A stretch of 64,000 nucleotides of DNA. Source: Macrotis lagotis. Taxonomy: Eukaryota; Chordata; Mammalia; Peramelemorphia; Peramelidae. The position numbers and the translations under genes were made by a program. Location of the stretch: NCBI RefSeq assembly GCF_037893015.1, contig NC_133658.1, forward strand, positions 18,906,583 to 18,970,582. Direction: 5' to 3'. The notes under the pieces were generated by a model that did not search any database, was not told the DNA's origin, and worked only from the letters and a program-made list of their open reading frames with translations. This document shows, piece by piece, positions 34,530 to 45,380 of the stretch (its first letter is position 1; the number at the start of each line of letters is the position of its first letter).

Positions 34530-34935
34530 TAATCTATATGCATTTATTAAAGTGCTTACTATGAACTAGGATCCCAGGATACAAAAAAAATGAAAAAAAG
34601 AAGACAAGGAAGGAATGAAGAAAGTGAGGAAGAAAGCAGAGGAAGGAGAGAGGAAGGATGAAGGGAAAAAGGAGGGAAGGAGAAGAAGAAGGAAGGGAGG
34701 GAGGAAGAAAAGAAGAGGAGAGAGGGGAGAAGAGAGTAAGGAAGAAAGGAAGAATAGGAGAAATAAAGGAAGGATTGGAGGGAGTGAGGGGGAAGGAGAG
34801 AAGGAAGAAAAAAGTCAAAAAAGGAAAGAGAGTGGAAGGTAAAAGAAGGAAAGTAAGATAGAAAATAGTATAAAAGAAAACAGTCTCTTTTCTCAAAGAA
34901 TTTAAATTCTAGTGGGGATGCAATAGAAACAGATG
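34530..34935 (-). repeat. L2 3' end with expanded GGAA/GAA purine tract
   Basis: Left part GCATTTATTAAAGTGCTTAC and right part TCAAAGAATTTAAATTCTAG are two sides of one reversed L2 3' end. Between them, 34589-34862 is a purine-only array of GGAA and GAA units. Confidence 0.75.
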
Positions 34936-34964
34936 CAAAATACGAGACAAAAGAATTCATAGAA

Positions 34965-35080
34965 GTCATCAGCCAGCATTTATTAACACCAACTATTTGA
35001 TAGGCATTGCCATAGACAGTAAGGATGCAAAGACCAGACTGAAAGAGTCTTTGACCTCATCAAGTTTCTTAGCTATTATT
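34965..35080 (-). repeat. L2 3'-end fragment
   Basis: CAGCATTTATTAACACCAAC, TGATAGGCATTGCCATAGAC and CTTTGACCTCATCAAG. Confidence 0.55.
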
Positions 35081-35620
35081 GGACCTAATGTGTACATGGG
35101 AGGTATATGCTAAGTAGCTACAAGGGGGTACCAGGTGAAAACTAGGGTCAGCTTGTAGGAGCTCATAATATTGATTGTAAAATTTTCAATATGAAGATTT
35201 ATAGAAATGGACAAATGTCACAAATCAGGGGCCCATCGATTATTTTATTGCTTGTCTAGATTTTTAAAATGATGGAAGAAATATTAATAAGGTGGGTCAA
35301 ATTTAAAAATGTGTCTCACACACTTAAAAAAAGTGATTCAGTTGTTAAATATTTCCTAGCAGTTTCCTAGGAGACTACATTGGCAGTGTAGAGAAATCAG
35401 AAAGTGAACAGTGACAAATAAACTGAGTTTCTAAGGACACTAGAAATTCTGAGAAATGTAGGGGGGAAATGGAGTAACATACCAGACTTGGGGGAAAGTC
35501 AATACAAAGGATTCAGAGAAGTAAAAGGAGCTCCTTATAGTAAGAAAGAGGAGATGATTGATTTAACCTGACCAAAGGAAGCCAGAAGAGGAACCTTATG
35601 TAATGTCTGGAAATACACGA
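35081..35620. other. No gene or clear repeat
   Basis: Unassigned sequence with no long open frame. Confidence 0.4.
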
Positions 35621-35624
35621 TCAT

Positions 35625-35800
35625 AGATCTTAGTTATTTAGACTTGGAATGGCTCTTAGATGTCATCTAGACTTCTTTATGGGTGAGGAATCTGGGATTC
35701 AATTTATTTACTGGATTTGCCCAGAGACATACCGCTAGTGAGTATCGAAGGTGGAGTTTGATATGGGTTTTCTGGACTCAAACTTCAAGACTCTGTGAGA
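35625..35800 (-). repeat. MIR
   Basis: TATGGGTGAGGAATCTGGGA, GGATTTGCCCAGAGACATAC and GGTGGAGTTTGATATGGG. Confidence 0.55.
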
Positions 35801-36224
35801 GTAATGTAAGTCTCAAATGATGACAGTCTGGGCCATATTGTAAAAGGCTTGAAGATTCAAAGAGGAAAACTTACATTTGGAGGGACAAGAGGGTCACTGC
35901 AGTATATTGGGCATGGAAGCAACATGCATAGACCTAAGCTTTAGGGAAATTACTTTGGCATTGAAGTGAAGGTAGATTGGAGTGCAGAGAGAATTGAGAA
36001 GGATGAGGTCAAGAGTCAGTGAGGATGGTGACCTGAAAGTAAAGGAAGACAATAATACATTTCTTCTGAGAGGGACCAGTTTAGAGCTCAAAGGAATGTT
36101 AGGGCTAATTTCATCTAGTGCTTTCCCTTGCCCCCTTCATTTAGCAGGTGGACAAAGGGGTCACAGAGAAAATTTGAGTTGCCCCAAAATAATATAGCAA
36201 ACAGGAAACAGAAGTAGGATAATA
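35801..36224. other. No gene or clear repeat
   Basis: Open frames at 35894-36197 overlap in antisense and are unsupported. Confidence 0.35.
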
Positions 36225-36632
36225 ATAATGAAGGAAAAAGAGGGGGAGGAAGAAGAGAAGAAAAAAAGAAGTGGAAGGAAGAAGAAGAGGAAGAAGAAGA
36301 AGGAGGAGGAGGAGAAGAAGGAGAAGGATGAGGACGAGGAGGAGGAGGAGAAGGAGAAGAAGGAGAAGGAGGAGGAGGAGGAGGAGAAGGAGGAGGAGGA
36401 GGAGAAGGAGGAGGAGGAGGAGGAGAAGGAGGAGGAGGAGGAGGAGGAGGAGAACAGAAGGAGAAAGGAGAAGGAAGAGGAAGAAGGAAGAGGAGGAGGA
36501 GGAGGAGAAGGAGAAGGAGAAAGAGAAGGAGAAGGAGGAGGAGGAGGAAGGAAGAGGAGGAGGAAGGAGGAAGAAAAGGAGGAGGAGAAGGGAGGAGGAG
36601 GAAGAAGAGGAAGAGGAAAAAGAAGAAGTTAC
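36225..36632. repeat. Long purine tract of GGA/GAA/GAAGG units
   Basis: About 400 bases that are nearly all purine on the plus strand, with no single period. The 185-, 170-, 144- and 121-codon frames over it (poly-S/L/P or poly-E/R/K) are artefacts of the repeat. Confidence 0.95.
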
Positions 36633-36634
36633 AT

Positions 36635-36835
36635 AGTGATTCAAGGTCTGCAAAAACTTTAGACCTGCTCACTCATTTTATACTCACAATTATCCAGGAA
36701 GGTAAGTAGTATTATTCATTTTATAGATAAGGAAACTGAGGTACAGAAAAATCACAAGATTGGTAAATTCTGAGGCAGAATTCGAACTCCATATGTTTCA
36801 CACTCCAGCTCTAGCTCCCTATCTTGGCCCACTTG
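36635..36835 (-). repeat. MIR
   Basis: CACTCATTTTATACTCACAA, TTTTATAGATAAGGAAACTG and GAGGCAGAATTCGAACTCCA. Confidence 0.7.
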
Positions 36836-37455
36836 TTCAAGCTAGACACCCTGACAGCAACACAGATATTGATTCCCAATGGTACTCATTGCACTGCCTT
36901 CCCTATTTCCATTGCTTACCCAACTTTTAAATGAGAAGAAGTTTGGGGCAGAATATATATCTGCCCTCAGATCATCCGCTCTGCATGTTCAACCAATAGA
37001 ATTCCCTTTCCTGAAGACCTTAAGACTTTTAGAGAATCTGAGATTTTCAACGAAAAAGAAAGGAAGATGCCAAGAGAGATAGTGATGTTAAGGAGGAGTC
37101 TGGAAAAGATTCCCAGGCAGGTCTCTAGTGAAAATTCCCTCCTCCTCAACCAAAAATCACCCATCCCCATCCCTGCCACCTAAATCTGCTTTTCTCCTAT
37201 TAATTTGCTATAGTGCTGGAAATTTACCAATTAGAGATTCATTTAGGTTAACAATTACTTCCTGAGAGAGTTAGGAGAACTCTATAATTAGCTTCTTAGC
37301 TGTGGAAAGCACCTAAGGGATCATTTTACAAACATAAAACAAACCAGAGCTCAGAGAATGACTTCTCAAATGGCAGAGCCAAGGTTGAAAGCCAGATGTC
37401 CAGATTTCCAGTCCTGATCATCAAGGACTCAGACCTTATGGGTATTACCTAGCAG
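36836..37455. other. No gene; weak MIR-like patch
   Basis: 37290-37400 (AAGCACCTAAGGGATCATTT, CAAATGGCAGAGCCAAGGTT) is a faint MIR match. The opposite-strand frames at 36879-37179 are unsupported. Confidence 0.4.
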
Positions 37456-37459
37456 GATT

Positions 37460-37590
37460 CCAATTCCATTCAATCCAACAAGCAATTTTTAAAATGTGTT
37501 CTGTTCCAGGTTCTATGTTAAGTGCTGGGGCAACAAAGAAAAAAAAAACTGAGAAGTATGCTTACTTGCATTCTATGAACAAGAAAGGCT
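37460..37590 (-). repeat. L2 3'-end fragment
   Basis: AATCCAACAAGCAATTTTTA, GTTCTATGTTAAGTGCTGGG and TGCTTACTTGCATTCTATGA. Confidence 0.6.
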
Positions 37591-37594
37591 ATAA

Positions 37595-37632
<38 letters not shown>

Positions 37633-37770
37633 ATATACATATATATATAATTTAATTATGTCACCATCACATATCATACCATATGACATGGCATCATTGT
37701 ATATAATTTCTATGTTTATTTATAAAATATATTTATTAATTATATATTAATTTATATATTAGTTCAAAAT
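37595..37770. repeat. (TA)n microsatellite and AT-rich flank
   Basis: TATATA from 37597 to 37627, then AT-rich sequence. Confidence 0.88.
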
Positions 37771-37969
37771 AATAATTTTTTTTCTGATCTATGTATTAAA
37801 GACTTTGTTTGAACAGAACCAGAGATTTCCTCAGTGTGCAGAGGAGTCCATGGAAACCTAGAACCCAGTGATCTCATTTTTCTCTGGTGTCATGTGATTT
37901 GACAAATTCCCAAAGAACTCCAATGCCAAATTTTCTCACAGTAAATGGATTTTAAAGCTAGAAGTCCAG

Positions 37970-38140
37970 TATCTTAAGGTTATCTGGTCCACCCTATTAG
38001 CTTCAAAAATGGAAGTTGAACAAGGTGAAATGATTTACCCAAGGTCACACAGCTAATTATTGTGTGAAGTGGGATGCAGAGTCATATCTTTTCAACTGTA
38101 AGGACATTGCTCCATCCACTATGCTGCATTGCCTCTCTGC
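37970..38140 (-). repeat. MIR
   Basis: AAATGATTTACCCAAGGTCA, CACAGCTAATTATTGTGTGA and TTGCTCCATCCACTATGCTG. Confidence 0.65.
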
Positions 38141-38339
38141 TACATGTCTTAGTAGGAACTAGCAATTTCTAAATGAGCAAACCAGATTTCTGTAGTTTTC
38201 AGTTGTAAATAATGAGGCTTGGACCCTTTTCACATGTCACCTCTCTATACTCTCTGAGTCTCTGTATTGCTTTCTCAGCTGATGTGTCCTAGTGGAGTCC
38301 ATGGTATGCTTGCCCTCCCTTATGCCCCCAACCCATAAA

Positions 38340-38670
38340 TCATTTCCACAGCCAGAATGTTGGATCATGCAATGTCCGGCCCTTGATGCTTTTAGCTCCA
38401 GCAGGTGCTAAATCATCAACCCAACATTAACCAAAGCGCATTGGATTGATTTACTTCTCTTCTAAACGGCGTTGGTGCGGTCTCATTCTCCAGTCATCCA
38501 ATTTGCTCACTGCGGTACTTAGAAAATTATTTATTCCCCCCTCCCATCTTGGCTTCTCAGCTCTCCCAATCGCAATGCCAGCAATAATATCATACACTTT
38601 TAAAATGGCATTCTCCAAGGCAACTGCAAGATTTCAGCAAATGGGATCAGATTAATCTTTGGCACCTTCA
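38340..38670. other. Candidate conserved noncoding element
   Basis: Unique sequence with several CpGs (AATGTCCGGCCCTTGATGCT, AACCAAAGCGCATTGGATTG, CTAAACGGCGTTGGTGCGGT), unlike its surroundings. The frame at 38446-38655 has no recognised domain. Confidence 0.25.
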
Positions 38671-39020
38671 AAATGGAAGGCAAGGGGAAGGAAGTGGCCT
38701 TCCCAAAGTCATTTAATGTTTGTAATTGAGACAAAAATCCAGGTTCCATGTATCCCAGCCTGTCATTCCGGTAAGTAACTGAGGCTGCCTCTCTCCTTAA
38801 TTGGAACTTTTCTATCAGGGAGCTGAGGTTGGAAATGAGAGGCAAAGGAAATGTCAGGAAAGCTTGTTTTCTCCCAGGGAGTCATTAGAGTTCTCTCTCT
38901 GGCCTACTGTGACTATAATGATGCTGTTTTAGAGTTTTAAGTTTCTTTCTCAGTTTTGCTGTCATCATTTCAGTTGCAAAATGGAGAGGAAATACTATTA
39001 GGTACATTCTTTCAAAGGGA
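38671..39020. other. No gene or clear repeat
   Basis: A short CCCAAAGTCATTTAATGTTT patch near 38700 could be SINE-derived. Otherwise nothing is seen. Confidence 0.35.
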
Positions 39021-39300
39021 TAGAAGCCAGAAGGCAAAGCCCCATTTAGAGCAAAATATGAAGAGCAGTCATATTATTTTTATTAGTATTATTTACAGTA
39101 GTAAAGCATGGAAACTAAGTAGATGGCCAATTATTTAGGAATAGTTAAAGAAATTATGGCACATGAATTATTGGAACATTATTGTGCGAAAACTAATGCT
39201 TGAATCTGAAGAATGCAGAGGTATAGGAAGGACTTGCTGAAATAAATACTGAATGAAGCATTCTGTCATGGAAAGAAAACATACACGCTGAGTATACCAG
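39020..39300 (+). repeat. L1 ORF2 3'-end fragment
   Basis: GTAAAGCATGGAAACTAAGT, AGGAATAGTTAAAGAAATTA, GGCACATGAATTATTGGAAC and TCATGGAAAGAAAACATACA parallel the L1 at 31700-31870 but are more decayed. Confidence 0.55.
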
Positions 39301-39519
39301 TACTCTTAGAAATTCACAAACCCCAGACAGAAAACTGGGATTCTAATGACCCAGCTTGTCACTGAAGACAGGCAATGTGCAATACTGGGAAAACAAGAGA
39401 TTCTATATTCAGATGATCTGGCTTCAAACCCATCTTCTGATGTTTACTCTCTCTGGCACTTTGAACCCAGATCATGATGGCTGTTTTAAGAGTTTTCCTG
39501 TGAAATTTCAATAATGATA

Positions 39520-39690
39520 ATAATAGTAATATAGCATATAAAAAGTGCTGAAAGGCTTACAAAGCACTTTGCCTGGATTATCTCATTCAACCCTCCCAAC
39601 CCTTCTGGGAGATGGCTGTTTTTATTATTCCTCTTTTACAGATTAATTCCAAAAAGGTGATTTGCCCAGGGTCATGACATGGAGCAGGAA
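39520..39690 (-). repeat. MIR
   Basis: AAAGGCTTACAAAGCACTTT, TTATCTCATTCAACCCTCCC and ATTTGCCCAGGGTCATGACA. Confidence 0.7.
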
Positions 39691-40019
39691 TGAATAAGCA
39701 TTTATTCATCATCTCCTGTGTTTCAGGCGTCTGGGATCTATGGTTTGTTCAGGAAGGTTATTGCCTCTGATAGTCTTTTCAGAGCTGCTCATCCACTTTT
39801 GATGCCACCTAGTTCATCCATCTCTCTTACAAGAGGCTCTAAGTAGCTGCAGAATGTCCAGAAATAACACCCCACTAAACTGTCTTGACTGGTAAGCTAA
39901 ACCCATATGAAGGGAACCAAGAAACCTCAAAACTGTTGGTGAGTTGGGGGTGGGGGTCCTACCCCAAGCTTGTGAAGACTTTCCCCTAGGAAAATAGGTG
40001 AGAACAATTTGCTCTGCTA

Positions 40020-40265
40020 GTCATGATGGCTGATTGGTGTGCTTAGAGTTTGGTCAGATCTGGAAGATACTGGCCATCCACTGCATCCCGGGTCATCACC
40101 AATTGTCCTGATATTTGTCCTGCCGTTGAACTTTCATGATTTTGCAAGAGAGAGTGAAGCTGAGGATTTTGTGCAACTCTGCCTCACTTTAATCCAATTT
40201 GCACACAAGTCAAGACACTCCTTTGTAATTTCACTGGTTCTCTTTGGAAAATAAAGGACAAATAA
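40020..40265 (+). repeat. Divergent marsupial long-SINE body
   Basis: GGGTCATCACCAATTGTCCT, then AGAGAGTGAAGCTGAGGATT and CTCTTTGGAAAATAAAGGAC match the body of the copy at 1229 at low identity. Confidence 0.5.
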
Positions 40266-40660
40266 TAATGATGTCTGGGCACTATGAGAAGCTCTTTGTA
40301 CATATTATCTCATTTGATATGCATAACAAGTCTAAGAAGTAAAGACTATAGGTGTGGCTAGGTGGCACAGTGGATAAAGCACTGGCCTTGGAGTCAGGAG
40401 TCCCTGGGTTCGAATCCGGTCTCAGACACTTAATAATGACCTAGCTGTGTGGCCTTGGGCAAGCCACTTAACCCCACTTGCCTTACAAAAACCTAAAAAA
40501 AAAAAAGAAATAAAGACTATTATTATTCCCATTTTAAAAAGGCCCAGATTGGTGAAGTAACTTGCCTGGGATCACACAGCTAATAAAGGTCTGGGTTGGG
40601 ATTCTAACAGGTCTTTCTGACTGTATCTGATTCTCTAAGTTTAAGGACTTTCCCTCTCCC
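40266..40660 (-). repeat. MIR split by a young SINE
   Basis: Left half 40266-40349 (GAGAAGCTCTTTGTACATAT, TATCTCATTTGATATGCATA), right half 40521-40660 (TCCCATTTTAAAAAGGCCCA, CTTGCCTGGGATCACACAGC). Confidence 0.8.
40350..40504 (+). repeat. Young marsupial tRNA-SINE inside a MIR
   Basis: GTGTGGCTAGGTGGCACAGT to ACAAAAACCTAAAAAA. Its duplication AAGAAGTAAAGACTAT / AAGAAATAAAGACTAT has one mismatch. Confidence 0.94.
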
Positions 40661-41160
40661 ACTGAAGAAAAACAAGTAGAAGTGCCTCAGTGTGGAAGGG
40701 GCAATTTGTTCCTCATCTCTAGAAGGTCAAACGACCTCTTGTCAGAGTGGATTTTCTGGGTCAAGAATGAGAGGGAGTAGATGACCCCAAACAGCTTTGA
40801 AATTGGTCCAGATATTGCCCAATCCCTCACAAAATGAGTTTGATTTTATCTAGTAGTAGATTTTGCATTTAATTATGTGTCCACATTTTTCTTCCCAATG
40901 TGTTAGTTTCTTGAGAACAGGGACTGTCTTTTTTTTTTTTTAATCTTAGATTACTTAGTGCTTACAAGATTAGATTACCTAGTGCTTACAAGAGTGTCTG
41001 GGGATCCTTAGCAAGGACTTTTGAGTCAAAAAGATGGAATATTGTGATTCTGTTTCATCTAATGATGAGGTTTGATAGCATGAGATTGGTCTCAAGTTAC
41101 AAACCTTGGATCCCATGGATCCTTAAATATCTGGGGCCGCCTCTAAATTTCATGATCCCA
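40661..41160. other. No gene or clear repeat
   Basis: A short direct repeat of GATTACTTAGTGCTTACAAG occurs near 40950 and 40972. Otherwise unassigned. Confidence 0.4.
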
Positions 41161-41169
41161 TGTCACTTG

Positions 41170-41490
41170 GTATTTTTTTTTGGTTATTCTTATTCTCAAA
41201 GAAGACCATGATATCAGAGAGGTGATGCCATGACATGAATTGGATTTGAGTGAAGGGGGTGCTGTGCTAAAGGGCCAGCCTCACTTTCTCCTCTGGAACC
41301 ATCTGGGTACAGGGGCCAGATATGAATTAGGTCAACTGGCCTATATGGCCCAGGATGTGGGCATTCAAGGTTAAGTGACTTGTTCAAAGTCAAACAGGTA
41401 GTATCAAGTATTTGAGGTCAGATCTGAACTCAGGTCTCTTGACTTTGGGGCTGATGCTGTATCCACTGCACCACTTAGAAAGGAGACATA
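41170..41490 (-). repeat. Marsupial long SINE, minus strand
   Basis: TCTCAAAGAAGACCATGATA (end of body), TTTGAGTGAAGGGGGTGCTG, then AGGTTAAGTGACTTGTTCAA and CCACTGCACCACTTAG (head). Confidence 0.85.
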
Positions 41491-43035
41491 GTACGTCTCA
41501 ATGCATATCCCTCATCTTTGGGGATCTCATTGATGTGGCAATTCCTATTGAGAGAATTGATATTTATGCAAGAAATCCCTTACACATTCTCAAACAGAAT
41601 GCAATGGTTGGCATTCACTTATCAAAGCTTGTTGAGTTCCTTTTAGAAAGTTCATTGTCAAAGGAGAGCAATTCAGGCCTCTAGGATTCTTGCTTCACCT
41701 AACAGACTTCTGAACGTTTAACGTGCTCATGTCCTCATTCACCCTCTTTTATATCAATCAATATCCATTACACAATCCTGTCATTTAGTCCATTTTCTTG
41801 GGGTGAGTTGTTAGCCATCTCCTTGCTGCGACAGCTTCCATTTCTTTGGTAGACAACTGCTCTTGGGTGTCCTAAAAACTGGGAATAAGATGAGTGGTTA
41901 TTAACATATCAGGCACCAGGAAGCTTCCAATAAAAGCCCAGGGACCTAATCGATGTTCCCCTCACTGCTGAGTGAGGAGTGGTTGACGGTTATTGGCAGA
42001 AGACTTCCAAGTCATGGGAATGACAAGTGCCTCTGTCCTTTCATCACATCTATTATCCATGAGGCTGCTCTTGGGACAAAGAAAACAGCTTTGGATTTCT
42101 GATGGTCACTCTGTGGGGAAAAGCATTCGTTAATTAGTTGGTCTGAAAAACTAAAATAAAATGTGGGTCAACCAAAGATGTTCGGGAAGCCTTTCATACT
42201 GAGGGAAGTGAGAGGACGAATGGAAAGTCAGATGGAGCTGGGTCCTGCCATGTAAGTATTAGCTGTGTGACCTCGAACAAGAAACTTAGGGCATCTGGAC
42301 CTTCGTTTCCTCTTTTGAATAATGAAGATGTAAATGGACTCGATCTTTAATGTCTGTCCTGTGACTCTGTCATCTTCAAAAGCTAAAAACAGATGAAATT
42401 TCTCCATATTCTATCCCCCCCTACCCCCATCTCTCAATTTAGCCTGGCTTTGCAAGAGTTTTACAGAATGTCAACCCTGCTCTTTTCTGCCCTGATGTTA
42501 TCGATCAGGGAGCTGGTGCCTGTTTGTCTGGGGAGCACAGGCATGGGATGTCTGGGATGGAGAAGGAGGGGAGATGATGTCTGGATAGGAGGACATTAGG
42601 CTTCTGGGGCTGCTGGCCCTGTGTGCATATGGGAAGGGGGAGGTGAGGGTAGTCATGGCAACTGCATCCAAAGCTAGCTGGAAGCCTTGAGGACTGGAGG
42701 ATGATGAATTGGAGTCTAATGAAACCCACTGGAAAGCGGGGTCAAGAAGCCCCCATAGAGAATGCAAAAGCTGGCCCCAGTCGGTTGGTGGTTCCAGAGA
42801 GAGCTCATAGCAGATGTGGTTAGCTGGCCTGCCATCTAATGGCCATGAGACTTATTACAATGAGATTTTTGACGCAGGACCTATGGCTGTGGTGCCCTCC
42901 CATTCACCCATCCTTTGTTATGGAATCTCACAGGCCTTTCAACCTTGAAAATTAAGATTTTTGTTTTCCTCAAATGATTAAGAGTCAAGCTAGATAGAAT
43001 ATTTTGTTTCAGATTTTATTTTTCGGTAAAGAATC
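41491..43035. other. No gene found; moderately GC-rich around 42.45-42.85 kb
   Basis: Unique-looking sequence. The minus frames at 42498-42767 and 42505-42729 are open in two registers at once, as expected from base composition, and have no domain or splice context. 42250-42370 has a weak MIR-like match. Confidence 0.4.
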
Positions 43036-43037
43036 CA

Positions 43038-43245
43038 TTTTGTTGTCATTCAGTTGACTAAAGTTGTATCTAACTCTGTCACCCCATTTGAGGTTTTCTT
43101 AGCAGAGATTTTGGAATGGCTTGCCATTTTCTATTAACAATGAGGAATCCAAAACAAACAAGGTTACTTGACCTGCCCAGAGTCATACTGCCAGCATGTG
43201 AGTTGGCATACAAGTTCAGGAAATGTGAACTGGGTTCTTAGGTTG
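43038..43245 (-). repeat. RTE-tailed marsupial SINE, minus strand
   Basis: GTCATTCAGTTGACTAAAGT, TTTGAGGTTTTCTTAGCAGA, GGCTTGCCATTTTCTATTAA and CAGAGTCATACTGCC: the reverse complement of the type seen at 43945. Confidence 0.65.
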
Positions 43246-43429
43246 TATCATGAAAACCTTTGACAATATGGCAAAAATTAGGGCTACCTTCTTAGAAATG
43301 AAATAATAATAGATAGAATTACAAAGAAATCCAAAAGCAAATGGGAATAAGGAAGTATTTTTCCCATCCAAGTTCACAGACATCCCTCCCCAAAATTCTA
43401 CTACACACCTCAGGTAAAGATCCTTTGGT

Positions 43430-43700
43430 AAGATAAACCTTTCATTTTATAGGTTAAAAACAATGGAGACCCAGAGAAAGAAGTGAAGTGATTTGCTCAG
43501 TATCACACAGATAAAAATGTGGCAGAATTGGATTTGAACCTGCTTCCTCTGGCTCTATCCTATCACTGTATTATTGTCCTCCAAGATTTATTTCCATGGA
43601 ACACTATAACAGGAGACCTGAATTTACTTGTTATGTGGCCTGTGACAAATCATTTCTCTCTGGAACTGCATTTTGTAATAAAAGGTAATTGGACTCAGTG
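43430..43700. repeat. MIR-like fragments, both orientations
   Basis: 43440-43560 is minus MIR (TTTGCTCAGTATCACACAGA). 43610-43700 is plus (TTATGTGGCCTGTGACAAAT). Confidence 0.5.
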
Positions 43701-43799
43701 ATCTCAATAATGCTTCTAGTCATGAATTTTCATGATGCTAGGGAAGAAAAGCTATGTGAAAAATAAAAATTATAGCAACAAAAATAAAAGTAACAATAA

Positions 43800-43925
43800 T
43801 AGTCGTAAATATTTATTTATTAAATATGTATTATATTTTTCAGGTGCTGGGTGAAATGCTGGGGAAAGAAATACAGGAATCTGTTGCAGCATACATTTGA
43901 ATGGGGCAGACCGAACTTAAAGAAC
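43800..43925 (-). repeat. L2 3'-end fragment
   Basis: TTTATTAAATATGTATTATA, then CAGGTGCTGGGTGAAATGCT. Confidence 0.5.
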
Positions 43926-43944
43926 AGTTCCTACCCAGCATATG

Positions 43945-44180
43945 GGGCAACCAGAGGTCCCATGACCTAAAACCAGGAAGACTCATTTTCCTGAGTTTAA
44001 GTCCAGTCTCAGACACATACTCACTGTATGACCTTGGGCAAGTCACTTTACCCAGTTCATCTCAGTTTCCTTCTCATCTATAAAATCAACTGGAGAAGGT
44101 AATGACACACTACTCCATCCTTGCCAAGAAAACCCCATGTGGAATCACAGATTGAAACATGACTGGGCAACAAAATATAC
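43945..44180 (+). repeat. RTE-tailed marsupial SINE
   Basis: GTATGACCTTGGGCAAGTCA, CTCATCTATAAAATCAACTG, TGCCAAGAAAACCCCATGTG and the end GATTGAAACATGACTGGGCA. Confidence 0.75.
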
Positions 44181-44810
44181 ACAGAGCAGATGCTTAGAGC
44201 AGCAAGCATTAAAGATACACTGGAGCAGGTTGAGTTTGGATGGAGTCTTAAAGGAAATTTGGGAAACTGAGAGGCAGAGGAGTGTAGACATTGGAGGCAG
44301 TCAATGAGAAGACAGAGACAGAATGTGATTAGGGAAGAAGAGCAAGTAGCCAAGGGCATCAAACCAATAACCAGGATGTGGCAACTGGGGTTCTGTACCA
44401 AGGTAGGGATTATTTCTTTATTTTTGTTTTTTCCTAAGATTCACCAGGTCAGTGACTTTCATTTTTATCATTGTATCCCCAAAGTCGAGTACCATGATTG
44501 AAATAAAATAAATGATAGATAAAGGTTTATTCTAAAGTAGGATTGAAGTCTATACATTGATAAATGTGCCTCAGGGCACAGAAAATAAAAGGATCTCTGA
44601 CCAGTTTCCTTCTTCTAAGGAAAGAATGTAAGGAAAAACCTTTTGGGAAGATGAGGCTTGGGTAAAATAATGGAATGGGGGCCAGCTAGAGTTGGGTTGG
44701 AGTGGGCTCCCAATTCAGCTTAGGAAGATGTTTCACTTTAGAGGAGGGAGGGACTGAAATCCAGACTGATTAAAGGTCAGGGAGGTGAGTTTGACATAAC
44801 AATGCAATTA
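44181..44810. other. No gene or clear repeat
   Basis: The minus frame at 44078-44401 overlaps the preceding SINE. The rest is unassigned. Confidence 0.4.
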
Positions 44811-44814
44811 CCCA

Positions 44815-45060
44815 ATACTTCAGGAGCCATCTTGATGCAAAAGGATTTACATATGGTATGATTTGTACTTCACAGCAATCCTGTGAGAGAGCTAGTTTTA
44901 TTATTTCTATTTTTCAGATCTCAAAACTGAGACTGAGTCACTTTCCATGACCTTCCCAGAATCATGTTATCTGATAACTATCTGAAGCAATTTCTGAACA
45001 GATATCTTTATGACTTTAAATTCAAGATTATTTCCACTCTACCATGGTCCTTTGATGAGT
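44815..45060 (-). repeat. MIR
   Basis: GTACTTCACAGCAATCCTGT, TATTTTTCAGATCTCAAAAC and TTTCCACTCTACCATGGTCC. Confidence 0.6.
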
Positions 45061-45099
45061 TAAACTAGATCATTTCTAAAGTCTTTTCCAGATTTAACA

Positions 45100-45380
45100 T
45101 AGAGGTAGCCAGGTGATGCAATGCATCCACCTGTCCTTGAGAAGACATATTCAAATCTGACCTCAGATACTTACTAGCTGTGTGACATTGAACAAGTCAC
45201 TTAACCTATTTGCCTCAGTTTCCTCATCTGTAAAAGAGGCAATTTTTAAAATTATCATATATTACAGAAACCTTCCAGGTTTGTTGTGAGATTAAATAAT
45301 AGCTATAAAGATTAAATGAAATAATAGTTATAAAAATAGTTATAAAATGTAAAGCATTATAAAAATATAAAGCATTATAT
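45100..45380 (+). repeat. CORE-SINE/MIR
   Basis: AGGTAGCCAGGTGATGCAAT, TACTAGCTGTGTGACATTGA and TTTCCTCATCTGTAAAAGAG, with repeated AAATAATAGTTATAAA tail units. Confidence 0.75.

Noticed and set aside
34534-34969. 120- and 136-codon minus frames rich in F, L, S and P
   Set aside because: Translations of the GGAA purine tract within an L2 fragment.
36115-36672. Open frames of 121 to 185 codons on both strands
   Set aside because: They are translations of a purine-only repeat (poly-E/R/K or poly-S/L/P), open in several registers at once.
42498-42767. 89-codon minus-strand frame in a GC-richer stretch
   Set aside because: A second register is open over the same bases, the peptide matches no family I know, and there are no convincing flanking splice sites.
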